Below are positions 14,101 through 27,453 of a stretch of DNA of 64,000 nt, one piece after another. Made by a program: the position numbers and the translations under genes. Numbering within the stretch: position 1 is the stretch's first letter; each line of letters opens with the position of its first letter. The stretch comes from Dactylellina haptotyla. Lineage: Eukaryota; Ascomycota; Orbiliomycetes; Orbiliales; Orbiliaceae. Where the stretch lies: NCBI GenBank assembly GCA_031310005.1, contig CM062382.1, positions 1,674,001 to 1,738,000 of the forward strand. Reading direction: 5' to 3'. The notes under the pieces are model-generated. The model was not told the DNA's origin and ran no database searches. It saw only the letters and a list, made by a program, of their open reading frames with translations.

Positions 14101-17100
14101 TAATTAAACTTTTTATAATTAAAAATTTATTTAAATTATTTAAAATAAAGTTATAAAAAATTTTATTATTATTAAATTTGTAAATAAGTGGGTGTTTTAT
14201 AATATAATAAAAATTTACAATTATTAATTTTATATATAAATTTTATATTATAATTATTTATTGGTAACAAGTATTCTATTATTTAAAAAAAATTATTTAT
14301 TATATTGATAATTATAAAAGATATTATTATTAATTTTAATTTATTATAATTTTATTAGGAGGTTATATCTTTAAATAAATATATTTAATAGATTGTTATT
14401 ATAAAAAGAATTAAAAATATTATTTTTAATAATATTTAAATTAAATTTAAAATAGTATTAAAAATTATTAAATTTATAAATCAAAATAAATATTTATATA
14501 AAATATATAAATTTTAAAATTTTATATTTTATATAAAATAAAATTAGTGATTAAAAATTATAAATAAAAATATAATATTTATTATCTTAAAACATATATA
14601 TTAATTATAAATTTATATATAATATAAATATTATTATTAGTAATTATTATTTAAAATTTATATTCATTAGTTTAATATTAAAATTGTTTTTTATATATAA
14701 TATTATTATTATTAGAGAGGTAGTAATTATACTATTTAAAATTATAAGATATAAAGGGATAAAAATACTATTATTATTTAAGTTTTTATATAATTTAAAA
14801 TAGGTATTTTATTTCTAAAATGAAAAATTAAATTTTATGTTGTTAAGTATAAATTTTTTAATTTATATAAAGAAAAATATTACCAATATTTATTTTTATA
14901 TTTTAAAATATAATAATTACTATATATATTAATAATTTTAAAATAATATTATTAAATCTTTTATAATTTAAAAGTAAAAATAATTTTTATAAAAAAATAT
15001 TTAATTAATTTAAAAAAATAAAATAATTTTAAAATTATAAATATAATATAATTAAATTACTAAATCTTTATAAATTAACTAAAATAATATTATAAAAATT
15101 TTTTTTAAATATTTTAATATATTAAATTAAAAAACTAGATACATTTTTATAAATTTAAAAATATAATTTTTTAAAAATAATAGTTAATTTAAATTAAATA
15201 TAAAAAATATATATATATATTATAATATATTAGAATTTTTAATATATATAATATAAAATAATAAATTAAATTTTATTTATATAATTATAAAATTAAATTA
15301 ATATATTAATATATTTATAAAAAATATTAAAAAATAATAATATAAATATATCAATATTTAAAAAGTATATACAAGTAAATTTTATATTATAATTATAATA
15401 ATATATTAGCAAAAAGTTTTGGGTATAGGCCAGTCTATATAATTAAAAAAAATTATAGGAATTATTAAAGATTATTATATAATATTTAAAAATTAATAAT
15501 TTTTTAGTATATTTTATAAAAAAATTTTATTATTTAAAATTTTATTAAATAAAAATTTTAAAAATTATTAATAATAATAAGATAATATTAAATTTTTAAA
15601 AAATGTTTTTTTATTAATAAATTTTAATACCTAAATTAGAAATTTGAAAATCTTAATAAAATATTTTTATTATTAAAATATTTTTAATATGTAAAATTTT
15701 TTAAAAATATTAATTATAAAATAATATTTTTAAATTTTTAAAAAATATTTTTTATTAATAAAAATTAGTATTTAAAATAAAAATTTGAAAATATTAAATA
15801 AAAAATATTATATTTAATTTTTAATTTTTAATATAGAAGCTTTATTAATTTTTATAATTTTTAATATTTTTTATTATTATAGATTATATAATTAAGATTT
15901 TTTTAAATAATAAATTATTTATTTTTTATAATTTTATATATAATTATATAAAGATTAAAAATTTATTTAAAAGAAATTTTTTATTTTTTTAATTATTATT
16001 AATTTAATACAATTTTATAACCATATTTTAATATATTATCTTAATTTAAAATGTAATAAAAGTGTAATTATTAATATTTATTAAATTATTATAATTTGGT
16101 TTTAAATATATATAAATTTAATTATTATTATTTTTATAACATTTATAATTATATTGATTTAGATTAAATCAACAATATCTAAAATTATAAAATTTATTAT
16201 TATTTTATAATTACTATTTATTAGTCTTAAATTATTTTTCCAAAATTTGCTTTAATGTTTTTAATAGTGAAGTTAATAATTCTATTTAAATATATTATAT
16301 AGATAGTAATCTTTATTTATATTATTAAATCATAAATAATAAAAGTAAGTTAATATTAATTTTTTAAAAACAATTAGTTAAATATAAATATATTAAAAAT
16401 TAAAATTATTTAATAATAATTTATATATTTTAATTTATATAATTTTAAATTTTTCTTTATTTTTTTTTATATTATTCTTTTTTTATAATTTTTTTATATT
16501 TTTTTATATTTTTATTTATTTTTATAATTTAAAAATAACCTATTTAAAATAAAAATAATTTTATCAAATAAAATAATATTTATTAAAATTATTTTTAAAT
16601 TTTTTAATTTTTTAAAATATATAAAATAAAATTTTTATTCTAATAAAATAAAATTTAATAAAATCATCATTAATAAATATTAGATTTTTAATAATTTTCT
16701 AATTATTAATAATAATTATGTTTAATCCTATTTTAAATTAAATAGAATTTTTTATTTTTTTTATAAAAGCCTTTTTTTTTTCTAAATTTAAATTATTCTA
16801 TTTTATAAAATATTAATTATTAAAAATATAGGGGTAGATATCTTTTTTATATTATATTAATGAATTAATAATTAGTACCTAATTTTTAATATTTTTTAAT
16901 TAATTTTTTATTTTATTAAATTTTATAAAATAAAAATTATTATTTTTTTATTTTTTATTATAAGCTATTATTTATTCTTTTATTTTATTAATAAATGTAA
17001 TTAATATATTAATAAAAATTTATTAATCTAGAATTATCCGCATTAACATTAATATTATTATATTATTAATAAAATTATATTTAACGTCTAATCATATTAA

Positions 17101-17280
17101 ATAGATAATTTAAACATCTTATTATATTAATTTAATAATTTATTAATAGTGGGACGATACACACTAAAATTAAATATAATTTTAATTAAATTTGTATATA
17201 TAAGTGTATATATAAATATATAATAGCATTTTACTATAATTTAATTAAAATTATTTAAAATAATTAATTATTACATAAAA

Positions 17281-17760
17281 TTATATAATTTAATTAGATT
17301 ACCGTGCGCTGTATACGCTAAAAAAAAAGGGGTATCTGATTGTCTATATAATCAGCGATGATTTCCATTTTTTGAAAAAAATTTTGATCACCATCATTCT
17401 CTTTATATTTTACATTAAAAATTAAAAAAAATAAAAAAATAAAAAAATTAAAAAAATAAAAAAATAAAAAAATAAAAATTTAAAAAAATAAAAAAATAAT
17501 ATATATTAAAATTAAATTATTAAATTAAATTAAATTAAATTAAATTAAATTAAATTAAATTAATAAGCGTGATTGATTAATTCAAATTATATAATAAATT
17601 ATTTTTTAAAAAGGGGTTTCATCAATTTTAAATTAATTTTAAATTAAAATTAATTTAATTTTTATGGAATATTTTTATAATATCGTAAATTTTAAATTAT
17701 TTTATTAAATACGATATTTTAATACGCATTAAACGGCCAGTTGTCGTAAAAATTGTTTAA
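17281..17760. other. Cluster of islands and simple repeats
   Basis: A mixed-composition island (17300-17400) contains CTGATT...AATCAG as a short inverted pair. It is followed by an A-rich (A6-7 T)n tract (about 17417-17498), a perfect (TAAAT)8 array (17521-17560), and a second island around 17700-17775 containing CGGCCAGTTGTCG. No gene is recognised. Confidence 0.5.
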
Positions 17761-19895
17761 TCGTAAGGATTATTATTATTATAACAAATTTTTTAATGAT
17801 GTATATAATAAAATTATATTATAAATTTTTAATAATTATATAATTTATTAATATTTTATCTTAATTTTTTAATGTTTAATATATACTTACTATAACTTAA
17901 AATCTTAAAATTAATATTATTTTAAAATTTTAAATATATATAATTAAATTTTTTTAAATTAAAATTAATTATTAATTTTATATTGTTTACTTTTATATAT
18001 TTATTATTTATATATTATTAGTTAATGGATGTTATAAAATTAATACAAAATTTTAAAATAAAATATTTTATTTTTATTTTATAAAAATTATTATTAATAA
18101 TTATTTTATTAACATTTTTAATTTATTTATTACTATTATTTAAAATAAAATTAAAATCTTATTTTATAATCATATTAATAAATATTATTATAAAATTATT
18201 AACAAACTATTAATTCTTTATATAAAATTAAATATATAAAATATTTATTAACCTATACTTTAATTTTTTTAATAATTATTTTTCATTATTATTATTATTT
18301 TCATTATTTTTCCATCATCTTTATCTTTATTATCTTTTATAACTTATTTATATTTATTAATATCTTTTAATAGTAAAATAATTAATAAAAAAATGTTAAT
18401 AAGTTTATAATTAATATTTATAAAATTATATATAATTATTTTTATTTTATTATTATTTTTTAAATTTTATTTATTTTTATTATTTTTATTTTTATTTTCT
18501 TTATATCTTTTAAGGATAAAAAGTAATAGTAATAATATTTAATTTACTAATATTTATTATATTTCTTTAGATTTATTAATTATTTTATTTTTATTATAAG
18601 AAATATTAATATTAAATTTAATATTTATATTTAAAATTTAAAATATAATTAAAAAAATTTAAAATAATTATATAAATTAAAATTTATTATTAATTTTTTA
18701 GAATTTTCTTTTTAATTTTACTTAATTATTAATATAATAAAAGTTTTAATAAATTTTTCAATTTATAATTTTAATTAATATTAGAATTTAAAATTAGTTA
18801 AAGAAACTTTTTTAATTTACTAATATTTTAATTAATTATAAAAAATAATATATTAAAAATAATTATAAAATTATAAATATAAATTTTTAATAAATAATAA
18901 TAATCTATATTATTAAATTTAAAATATATAAATTTCAATATTAAAATAAATATTTTTATAAATTAATAAAATAATAATTATTTAAATTTTAAATATAAAA
19001 AAATTAATATTATTTAATAATTAATTCTTTACTAATATTAAAAATTAAAAAAATTATTTAATAATAGAATCTAATTTTTAATAAATTTTAATTAAATTTA
19101 TATATATAAATTTATTTTTAAATATTAATAATTAAAAAATAATTGAAAACTAAAATTTTTAAAAAAATATAATATATTATTTAAATAGTTTTACCATTAA
19201 TATATTTATTTTTATATATATTTTATTAATGTTTAATATTTTATTTTAATTTTTTAAATTATAATCTTATATAATATATTATTTATATAAATTTATAAAT
19301 ATTAATATTATATTAAATTATTTAAATGAAAAAATTAACATAATAAATATAAAAAAAAATATTTTAACAATTATAATATTATTTTTGGATAATATATATT
19401 AGATAATAAGCAGTATTTATTTAAAAAAATTTAAATTATAATATTTTTAAATATTTTTTTAAAAAAGCTTACCCTAATTTAATACCTAAATAAATATATT
19501 TTTAAATATTAAAAATTAATAAATAATTTATTCTCCTTTATTAAACTAATTAATTAACCATTAAAATTATTTAAAAACTTTAAAAATTATAATATAATAA
19601 AATACTTTATTTAATTTAAGTTTTCTAAAATAATTATTAATATATATTTTAATATAAAATTGTTATAATTTAAGAATGTTTTGTTTTAATCTATTTATAT
19701 ATTTAAAAAGTAAATTAATTTAATAATAAAAAATAATTTTAATTTTAAATTTAATATATACAATTAATAAATAGAAAAATAAATATAATTATTAAATATT
19801 TTTATAGATTTTATAAATTGTATTTTATATCTAATTAAATAATTAGTATATATTAAAAATTTAATATATATTTTTATTCAAAAATTTAATATTAA

Positions 19896-19961
19896 AAATA
19901 AATGTATTTATTTTAAAATATATTAAATAAATGTATTTATTTTAAAATATATTAAATAAAT
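19896..19961 (+). repeat. 29-bp tandem duplication
   Basis: Two perfect copies of a 29-base unit plus the start of a third. Like the 7165 duplication it is exact and so looks young relative to its surroundings. Confidence 0.8.
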
Positions 19962-21630
19962 TAGTAATAGGAAATTTAGATATTTAATTATTATATTATA
20001 ATAAATTCTTATATTTAATTAAATATTAATTATTTTATAAAATATTTTATTAAATAAATTTATTTTTATTCTAATAATTTATATATCAAATATAATATAT
20101 CTTATAAAATATATTAAAATTTTTAATATTAATATTAAATTTTATTTTATATATAAAATAAATGTTAATAGTTTAAAAAATATTTTCCTAAGGAGATTTA
20201 ATAAAATTATTATTATTATAATAATTTAAAGATAAAATTTAAATTTTAAATATTATTAAAATAAAAATAGAAATTTATTATTTTTAAGTTTTAATAATAA
20301 AAGATTAAATTTGTATTAATAAATTTTTATTAATTAATTAATATTTAATTTATATTTTTATTAAAATTTGATTTTCTTTATAATTTATATTTTAGCATTT
20401 TATATATATTAGATTAATTAATTTTTTTAAAAATATAAATAATTAAAATTTTTAATTAAGTTTGGATTAATATATTTTGAATATTTTAAATTTATAAAAT
20501 TATATTTTTAAATAATTTAATAATAAAAGAAAAAGCTTTGCAAAACTAATAAAATTTTAATATATTATTTAATAATAGCTTTTAAAAATTTATTATTAAT
20601 TTTTAAATATTAGGAATTTTTTATATTTTAAAATATATTTATAGTTTTATTAAATTTTATTTTATAATTTAATATTATAACTATATAAATAAAATTATTG
20701 ATAATTATTTAATTATATATTAAAAATAATTTTATAAATTAAAATTTTTTTTGAAATATAATAACTTATAAGAAGAAGAAAATAAAATAAATTTTTTTAA
20801 TTTTTTAATAAATATTAAATATTAATTAAAAATATATAATTAATTTAGTAAGAAAAAATATTTATAGATTTTATAAAAGATATTAACAATTAATATTTAA
20901 ATAAAATTATTATTATTAAATATTTTTAATATTATTAAAATATATCAATCTAATTATTAAATAGATATTATTTATTAATTTGAATATCTTAGTAGTTAAT
21001 TAATAGATATATTAAAATTTTAACATTAATTTTAAATTAAAGAAGGTTATTAAATTTTTAATTATATTAATTATAATTAATAAATTATATTTATTTATTA
21101 AAAAAATTATTATTTAAAATAAAAGTTAAATTTAAAACTCTTATTAAATTATTATTTTATTTTAAAAATTATAATTAGCTTTTTTAATCTTTTAAATATT
21201 TATTATTTAAATAATAATTTATATTAACAAATATATCTCTTATTAAAATTAAATTTATTAATATTAGTTATGTAAAAAAACGATATTAATTTATAAGTTA
21301 GTTTTTTTATTAAAGAATTATTAAATATAGTTAGTTTTTTTTAAAATAATAATAATAATAATAAAATTAAAAAATTTAATAAATTTAAAAATTTTGTTAT
21401 AAAAAATTTACAATATATTTTAAATAATTTTATATTTAAAATATTAATATTAATACTATTATTATATCTTTTATTAAACTCTTATAATTAATTATAAAAT
21501 AAATACCAATTAAAAAAATTAATAAAAAAGAGTTTTAATTATAATTTATTTATTATTTAATTTATTAGTAAGGTATATAAAATACCCACTTTAAATAAAA
21601 AATTAATAAAATTTTTAAAATATTATAGGA

Positions 21631-21865
21631 CTAGAAGAGCGGCTTCGCCGCACTTAAACCCGACTAAAAAAAAAAAAATATTATTTATTTATATAAATTT
21701 CCTATTCTAATCAGTCTCGATCAACTACACTCTCTCGTTTACAACTGGTGACAAAACTAGTGCGCTATCAAGCACAACCACAAAAACAATATATTTTAGA
21801 GACCCCCCCCCGGGGAAAATCGATCTTGCCTGCGAAACCATTGACCCTTCCTTTCAGTCGGGCAT
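21631..21865 (-). mobile_element. Helentron/Helitron-like non-autonomous element, copy 2
   Basis: Same orientation as copy 1. The CTAG end (preceded by A on the plus strand, so CTAG|T on the element strand), the GC hairpin (21639-21651, loop TTC instead of GTC), the inverted pair (CCCGACT at 21659, AGTCGGG at 21856) and the last roughly 65 bases including the C-run/GGGGAAAATCG block and CCATTG...CCCTTCCTTTCAGTCGGG are all conserved. The intervening 100 or so bases hardly align. Conservation only at the ends is what short Helitron derivatives and other non-autonomous elements show. No coding capacity. Confidence 0.55.
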
Positions 21866-22441
21866 AATTATAATTTAAAATAAATATATATTAGATTTTA
21901 AATAAAATTTAAAAAATTATATTAAACTTAATATTATATTTATTAATTTTATAATTAATTTATAATTATTGTAGATAATTTTTAAAATATAAAAATAATT
22001 TTAATTTATTTTATTTAATATATAGAGTTATATTTATTTAAAAAATAATAATTATAAAATAATTTTATTTTTTGATGTGTTATAAAATATTAAGAAATTT
22101 TTTATAAATATTATTTAATTTAAATCAATTTTATTTTTAAGTTTACTAATTTTATTATTAAATAAAAAAATTTTTTTTTTTATTATTAATATATTTTTAA
22201 AATATAATAATAAATAATATAATAATTATAATTTTATATAAACTATTATTAATTTAATTAATACTTTAATATAAAAAATAATTAAAATTATACTTATAAA
22301 TAAAATTATTTCTATTATATATATTTATATATATAATAATAATAATTTTAAATTAATATTTATATTAATTTATAAACTTATAATATATTTTATAATTATA
22401 AAAATAGCTTAAGATAAAATTAGATAAAATAATAAATATTT

Positions 22442-22483
<42 letters not shown>

Positions 22484-24828
22484 TATAAAATTGTAAATAT
22501 TAATCTTAATATTAATATTTATTAATATTAATACCAATTTTATAATTTTATATTATATTTTATTTATATTTATTTAACTATAACTACTTTTAAATATTTA
22601 AAATCTAATATTATTTAATTTTTATATAGATTTTATACTTCTTATATATAATATTATTAATTTTATACTAATTTTATAAACCCTTTTTTAATTTTAAAAA
22701 TGATACTAATAAAATAAATAATTTTAAAAATATTTTCTTTTTAACTATAAATTAAATTATTCTAATCTAATATTAATTTTATATTTTTTATTATTTTAAA
22801 ATAATTTTTTTAAAATAAATAAATAAAATATTTTTTAATTCTACCTTTTTAGTAGGTATTAAATTTATTAATAAATAAAAATAAATTTAATTTAATTAAT
22901 AAAAAAGTTAAAAATTAAAAGTTTTTAAAATTTATTAGTAATTAAATTAATTAATTTAGAAAAATAAAAAATAGTTTATTATATAAAAATATTTTATTTT
23001 ATAAAAAAATTTAATAATTATTTAGGATTTTATATAGGATATATATTTATTACTTTAATTAAAATTTTTAAAAAAAAATATAATTATTAAAGATAAATTA
23101 TGTATTAATTTTATATTTTTAATAATTATTTTTAAATAAATAATTTTTATTAAATTGTTTTAATTTTTAATAATTAATAGAAATATCATAAATTTATTTT
23201 TAATACCAACATAAATTACTTCGTAATATTAAAAATATATAAATATATATTAAAATAATAAAAAGGTTGTTATCAGATTATTAAAACTATTTTTAAACTA
23301 ATAGTATTATTTATAGACAGACTTTTTCTTTTATTAAAAATTAATTAATATATGGATTTTAATATTAATTTTTAATTTTATTAATATTTTATTCTTTATT
23401 AAATAATATTAGTTTCTCTAAGTTTGATAATATAAATTTTATTTTTTATTATAAGAAAATAATTAATAATATTTTATTAATTTTAGAATATAATTATTAT
23501 AATAAATTAAAAAAAATAATAGTTATACAGTGGTTTGGTGGTAAAATATAAACTATTAAAAAAATATAAAAATATATTTTTACTATTTATTAATAAATTT
23601 TGTTTATTTAAGTAATACTATACTTTATGTAATATATAAAATTTAATTATTTTTTTAAAAATTTAAAATATTAATTATATATATATTTTAAATTATATTA
23701 TTAAATTGAAAATTTTAAATTTATATAATAAATACTATAAAGTATATAATATAAAATATATATAATTTAAAATTTTTAATATTAAATTTTATAATATATA
23801 TATTAAATAATTTATTAATTTTATAAAATTAAAATTTTTAGTAATTTATATTAAAAAATTTAAAAGTAAAAATTTTTTTTTATAAAATGTTAAATATTTA
23901 TTAATTAATTTTTTAAAATGTATTTATTTATTTTACTGTTATTAATGTTTTAATTTATAATTATTGGTATATTTTTAAAGATAAAGGATGAAAAATTTAT
24001 ATTAATTAATAAATTTAATATTAAAATATTAATATAGTTTGTTATTTATTTTTGGATAATTTTTAACTTGAAGGTATAAGAAAGCAAAATTAAAAATTTA
24101 AAAATAAATATATAATTTATTTATTTAAAGAAGTAAAATTTCTAATATTTACTATTTAATTTAGAATTTATTAATATATATATATATATAAATTTTTAAT
24201 ATTATATTTATAAATATTAAAAATTATTAAAATTAATTATAATATTACTAAAATTGGTAAAATTCTATATTAAGACGTTTTTTAATATTTAATTAATTAT
24301 AATATTATTATAAAGTATTATATTAGTAAAGATAATGAGGAAATAAAATTTAAAAAATTTTAAATAATAAATAATAAATAATAAGTATTTATTATTTAAT
24401 ATTTATTTATATTTTAATATTATATAATATAATAATATATAGTTTAATAATAATAATATAATTTTAATTTTAATTATTATATATTATATGTTTATTGTTG
24501 TTTTATATTTATTTCTTATTATTTAATATTTAATATTAATAATATTTTTAAAATGTTTTTGATTTTTATAAATTTAATAAATTTATTTTATAATAGAAAT
24601 TATTTTAACTTGAAGCTATAGTGTAGCATAATTTATTAAATATTAAAAATTTTTTAAATTTTAATAAAATTATATTATAATATAATTTATAAAATATTAT
24701 ATATTTTTAAGAATTTAAAAGTAATTATAATATTAGAATTTTTTTTAATTATTTAATAATATTAATTATTGGATGTTAGAAGTTTTTTAAAATTTGTTAA
24801 AAATATATTATAATATAGTTTAGTTAAA

Positions 24829-24904
24829 CCCCCCGAGGTTACTTGGCTTCTTGGGCCTAATGGGCCTTGGAGGCCCGCTAGGCCACATATTTTTTTTGCT
24901 GATG
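24829..24904 (-). mobile_element. Solo GC-rich element end with 9-bp GGCC period
   Basis: The right edge, read on the minus strand, starts CATCAGCAAAAAAAATATGTG, resembling the CATCAG ends near 8.5-9.6 kb. Inside, four GGCC words recur at exactly nine-base steps (about 24854-24884), and a CCCCCCGAGG block closes the left side. It is an isolated island in A/T sequence, probably one end of a degraded DNA element. Confidence 0.35.
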
Positions 24905-26730
24905 TAATAAAAAAATAATTTTTATTAAGTTTTAAAATATATAATAATATTAATTAAATATAAATTTATAAATTAAAAAATATTATATAAAAGTTAATTT
25001 TTAATTAGATATTTTTATTAAAAAATAATATAATAATTTAAAATAATAAATTATAAAAAATAATTATAAAATCTTTTATTAAAATAAAAATTATTATTTT
25101 TAATTATATTAAAGATGAAAAGATTTAATTAAAATTTTTTTTTTATTATTTATAATTATATATATAGATAATATTATTATTATTATTATAAATATTATTA
25201 ATAGAATTTAATAATATTTTAAATATTATAATATTAAATATTTTTAAATATATAAATAAATATTATAATATATTTTTATATTAAAATATTATAATTTTAA
25301 ATATTTAATAACTAATATAATAATGAAAGTATTATTAAAAGATTTTTATAAATTTTATATTTTTAAAAAAATTATTTTAAAGGTATAAAAAATTTTATTT
25401 ATAATAATAAATATAAATTTATAAATAATATATAAATAAATATATTAATATATATTAATATAAAAATATTTATAAATTGAAATTATAATAATTAGATAAA
25501 TATACTATTAATATTAATTTACCCTATTATATAATTTTATATATTAATATATATATTTAATTAATAATTATATATAAAAATATTTAATAATTTGTATAAC
25601 TTATACATCTATTTTTATATATAATAAAATTAATTTTATTATAATATTTATTAAATTAAATAAAAATATAAATATATTTATAAATTTTTATATTTTAAAT
25701 ATTATAATTATAATCTATATAAATAATATATTATTTGCTTTTATTAATATTATAATTAATTATATTTAAAATATTTTAATATCAAAAATAATAAATAAAT
25801 AAAAAATTAGAAAATAGTGATACTAATATTATTATTTAATTCTTATAATGTATTAATAATAATATAATTATTTAAGAAGAAAAAGAAAAATTTATTTAAT
25901 ATTATATTATAAATTATATTAGTTAAAATATTAATATTATAAATATACACTTATAAAATAATTATTTAATAATATTATAAATTCCTAAATATAATAATAA
26001 ATTATAAAAATTATAAATTATATAATTAATATTAAAACTTTTATTATTTAAAAATTTAATATTATAATTTTATAAAATATATATTAATATATAAATTAAT
26101 CAATAAACACTAAATAACTAACTTATTTTAAATATAATTTACATTTACAAACACATAAAAGTATATTTATTTAAGTGGTTATAAATATTATATATATATA
26201 ATTATTATTATAATAATATTAATAACTAATAGTATAAATATACTAGTTGGAATTGTTAATTATAGTATTAAAATAGATATTTTCTATAAATATAATTATA
26301 AAAAAATAAAAAATATTAAATTAAAAATAAAAAATAGAATATATATATAAAATAAAATTGAACTATTTAATAAAATTAATAAATATAGAGAATTACATTT
26401 AAAATTTATTATTTTAAAAAAATTAATAAATTTTATAATAAAAATTATATAATTTTAACTTTCTATTTTAAATAAAAAAATAATTATTATAATAAATTGA
26501 TTATTAATATTATTTTTAACCACTTTAAAATTAATACCATAAAATTATTATTTTATACATTTTTAAAATTATATAAATATTATATTAATATTATTATAAA
26601 TTAAAGTGTAAAAATTATATATTAAATTATATAAATTAAATTCACTTATACTATTTTATATATATATTTATAAAATAAATTTAATATATTATAATTTTAG
26701 ATTATTAAATATTAATTTTACAAACTTATA

Positions 26731-26909
26731 CCTACATACGATTAGTGATACTGCTATAGCTGAAGCTTTACAATAATAAATAATTCTCTATAAATAAATA
26801 CTTCTATATAAAAAAATATATAAAGAGTAGTATATAATAGTATATGCTTTTGAGTTTCCTTATATATCCTGGTATGAATTCTATACAGTCGTACTGCGTA
26901 GTTTGTAAT
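26731..26909. other. Two small GC-bearing islands near block edge
   Basis: Mixed sequence at 26731-26772 and 26841-26909 (containing CAGTCGTACTGCGTAG) is separated by A/T. No gene or motif is recognised. These mark the start of the transition toward normal composition. Confidence 0.3.
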
Positions 26910-27062
26910 AAAATTTAAATATTTTAAAATAATTTAAAACTAATTTTTTTTTTTTTCTTTATATTTATTTTAAATATTATTTTTTTTTAGAAAAAAATTA
27001 TTTAACATATTTAAATTAATAAAGTTAATATATATATGTGTTAATTTTATATTATAATTTTA

Positions 27063-27146
27063 TATAATAAATAATATAATAAATAATATAATAAATAATA
27101 TAATAAATAATATAATAAATAATATAATAAATAATATAATAAATGG
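27063..27146 (+). repeat. 12-bp tandem array
   Basis: Six perfect copies of TATAATAAATAA (27063-27134) and a seventh ending in GG. Beyond it lie irregular ATGGTA and ATGGTATGG words (27180-27360), leading into the dynactin promoter. Confidence 0.85.
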
Positions 27147-27373
27147 TATAATAAAATATTTTTAAATAATAAATAATATGGTAAAATATTTTTAAATGAT
27201 AAATAGTATGGTAAATTATATATTTGTTATTTTAAATAATAAAATAATATAATAAATTATATATTTATTATTATTATTTTAAATGGTAATGGTAAATGGT
27301 ATTATATATATTTATTATATGGAATGGTATGAAATGGTATGGAAACTTGGTATGGAATGGTTTTGATTTAATT

Positions 27374-27421
27374 AAATGGAATAGTATATAGTAGCGATTT
27401 GCCACTACTACCATACCATTT
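27374..27421. repeat. Hairpin-bounded motif, copy Q, in dynactin promoter
   Basis: AAATGG (27374) and CCATTT (27416) are inverted partners. Inside are ATGGAATAGTA and TAGCGATTTGCCACTA, matching copy P at 10038-10093. It ends 32 bases before the ATG of the dynactin gene, so it must lie in that gene's promoter or 5' leader. Confidence 0.45.
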
Positions 27422-27453
27422 CCAACACTACTTTTATTTTCTTGGCGGTCAAT

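Larger units (their letters stand above)
1..27280. repeat. RIP-type AT-rich block without genes
   Basis: The stretch is overwhelmingly A and T, with TpA, TAA and ATT everywhere and G or C confined to scattered islands. No frame of 60 codons or more opens on either strand. This is what repeat-induced point mutation (C to T in CpA) leaves of repeated DNA in Pezizomycotina, so the block is probably a graveyard of transposons whose families can no longer be read. Islands that kept G+C are listed separately; between them I see only low-complexity A/T, short AT dinucleotide runs (for example near 6252-6274, 9145-9166 and 22448-22472) and homopolymers. It could be an internal isochore, pericentromeric DNA or subtelomere; the adjacent core genes favour the first two. 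A mitochondrial insertion is unlikely, since no mitochondrial gene or rRNA is visible. Confidence 0.85.

Noticed and set aside
1-27280. Mitochondrial DNA insertion or mitochondrial contig join
   Set aside because: High A+T and GC palindromes resemble mtDNA, but no mitochondrial protein, rRNA or tRNA is seen and the block joins nuclear genes without a break.
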